64,000 bases of DNA, taken from positions 19,251 to 83,250 of the forward strand of contig CASELH010000003.1 in assembly GCA_949288715.1 (NCBI GenBank), in the 5' to 3' direction. The position numbers and the translations under genes are program-made. The notes beneath the pieces are model-generated. The model was not told the origin of the DNA. It did no database searches and saw only the letters and a list, made by a program, of their open reading frames with translations. Position 1 is the stretch's first letter. Every line of letters starts with the position of its first letter. The DNA is from an uncultured Bacteroides sp. (GTDB lineage: Bacteria > Bacteroidota > Bacteroidia > Bacteroidales > Bacteroidaceae). Of the stretch, positions 63,871 to 64,000 are shown piece after piece.

Positions 63871-64000
63871 GTGATCCACTCAAACAATAAACTAGGATCT
63901 TTGTGTCTTTTCCTGATTTCACTAGACACTTTCTTTGTTCATAAACTAAAATAATAGACGCGTTCAGATGCGCGATACTAAAACGATAGACACAACTATA

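Overview
The window looks like a chromosomal segment of a gut-type Bacteroidales organism, most likely Bacteroides or a close relative. The reasons are two SusC/SusD pairs, a hybrid two-component regulator, many lipobox lipoproteins, BACON domains, and promoters of the Bacteroides form TTTG-N19-21-TAnnTTTG rather than -35/-10 boxes. The species cannot be fixed from the sequence alone. Nearly all genes in the first 59 kb lie on the minus strand.

Layout. 1-1890: the str operon (rpsL, rpsG, fusA; fusA runs off the left edge) with a clear promoter. 1995-3259: small DUF3467 and DUF3737 proteins. 3687-15170: a first glycan locus (SusC, SusD, a DUF5107-TPR protein, a GH50-like agarase-type enzyme and a clan GH-A glycosidase). 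15716-20230: housekeeping and hypothetical genes (acetyltransferase, RecQ-like helicase, DUF2795 protein, PduO adenosyltransferase). 20376-23541: a LytS/LytR-type sensor and regulator followed by three tandem, recently duplicated BACON-like lipoproteins. 23942-29704: class A beta-lactamase divergent from a Nim-like flavoprotein, an acetyltransferase, an SDR, a toxin-first HigBA-like pair, a VOC protein and a methyltransferase-like protein. 30020-46243: glycosidases GH95, GH2, GH31, an HTCS regulator, GH5 with BACON domains, and GH43. 46503-49501: a duplicated two-gene lipoprotein cassette. 50016-58467: a DUF5723 membrane protein, then surface glycan-binding lipoprotein, SusD and SusC. 58832-60707: an alpha/beta hydrolase and two small secreted paralogues. 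61025-64000: the start of an AT-richer mobile region with a tyrosine recombinase, an ORF6N protein, a highly structured RNA candidate with its own promoter, and a truncated lipoprotein.

How the genes fit together. The enzymes at 30-46 kb (alpha-fucosidase, beta-galactosidase, alpha-xylosidase, BACON-GH5 endoglucanase, arabinofuranosidase) match the set needed for fucogalacto- and arabinoxyloglucan. A shared 18-bp element (consensus near AAGGGTATnnTTTGT) lies upstream of GH31, in the GH5/GH43 divergent region, and twice upstream of the second SusC. This ties the separated SusCD module to the glycosidases and suggests one HTCS-controlled xyloglucan regulon split by unrelated lipoprotein genes.

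The most unusual signals are non-coding. Six intergenic copies of one architecture (four 11-bp units with a GTACC or TTACC core, next to a small hairpin containing CTATGG/CTATAGG) are scattered through the window. There is also an array of four 18-bp palindromes at 23-bp spacing before GH2, a 22-bp-period array near GH5, nested inverted-repeat elements (one of which separates two genes that are adjacent in a duplicate cassette), and a rod-like RNA at about 63.35-63.56 kb.
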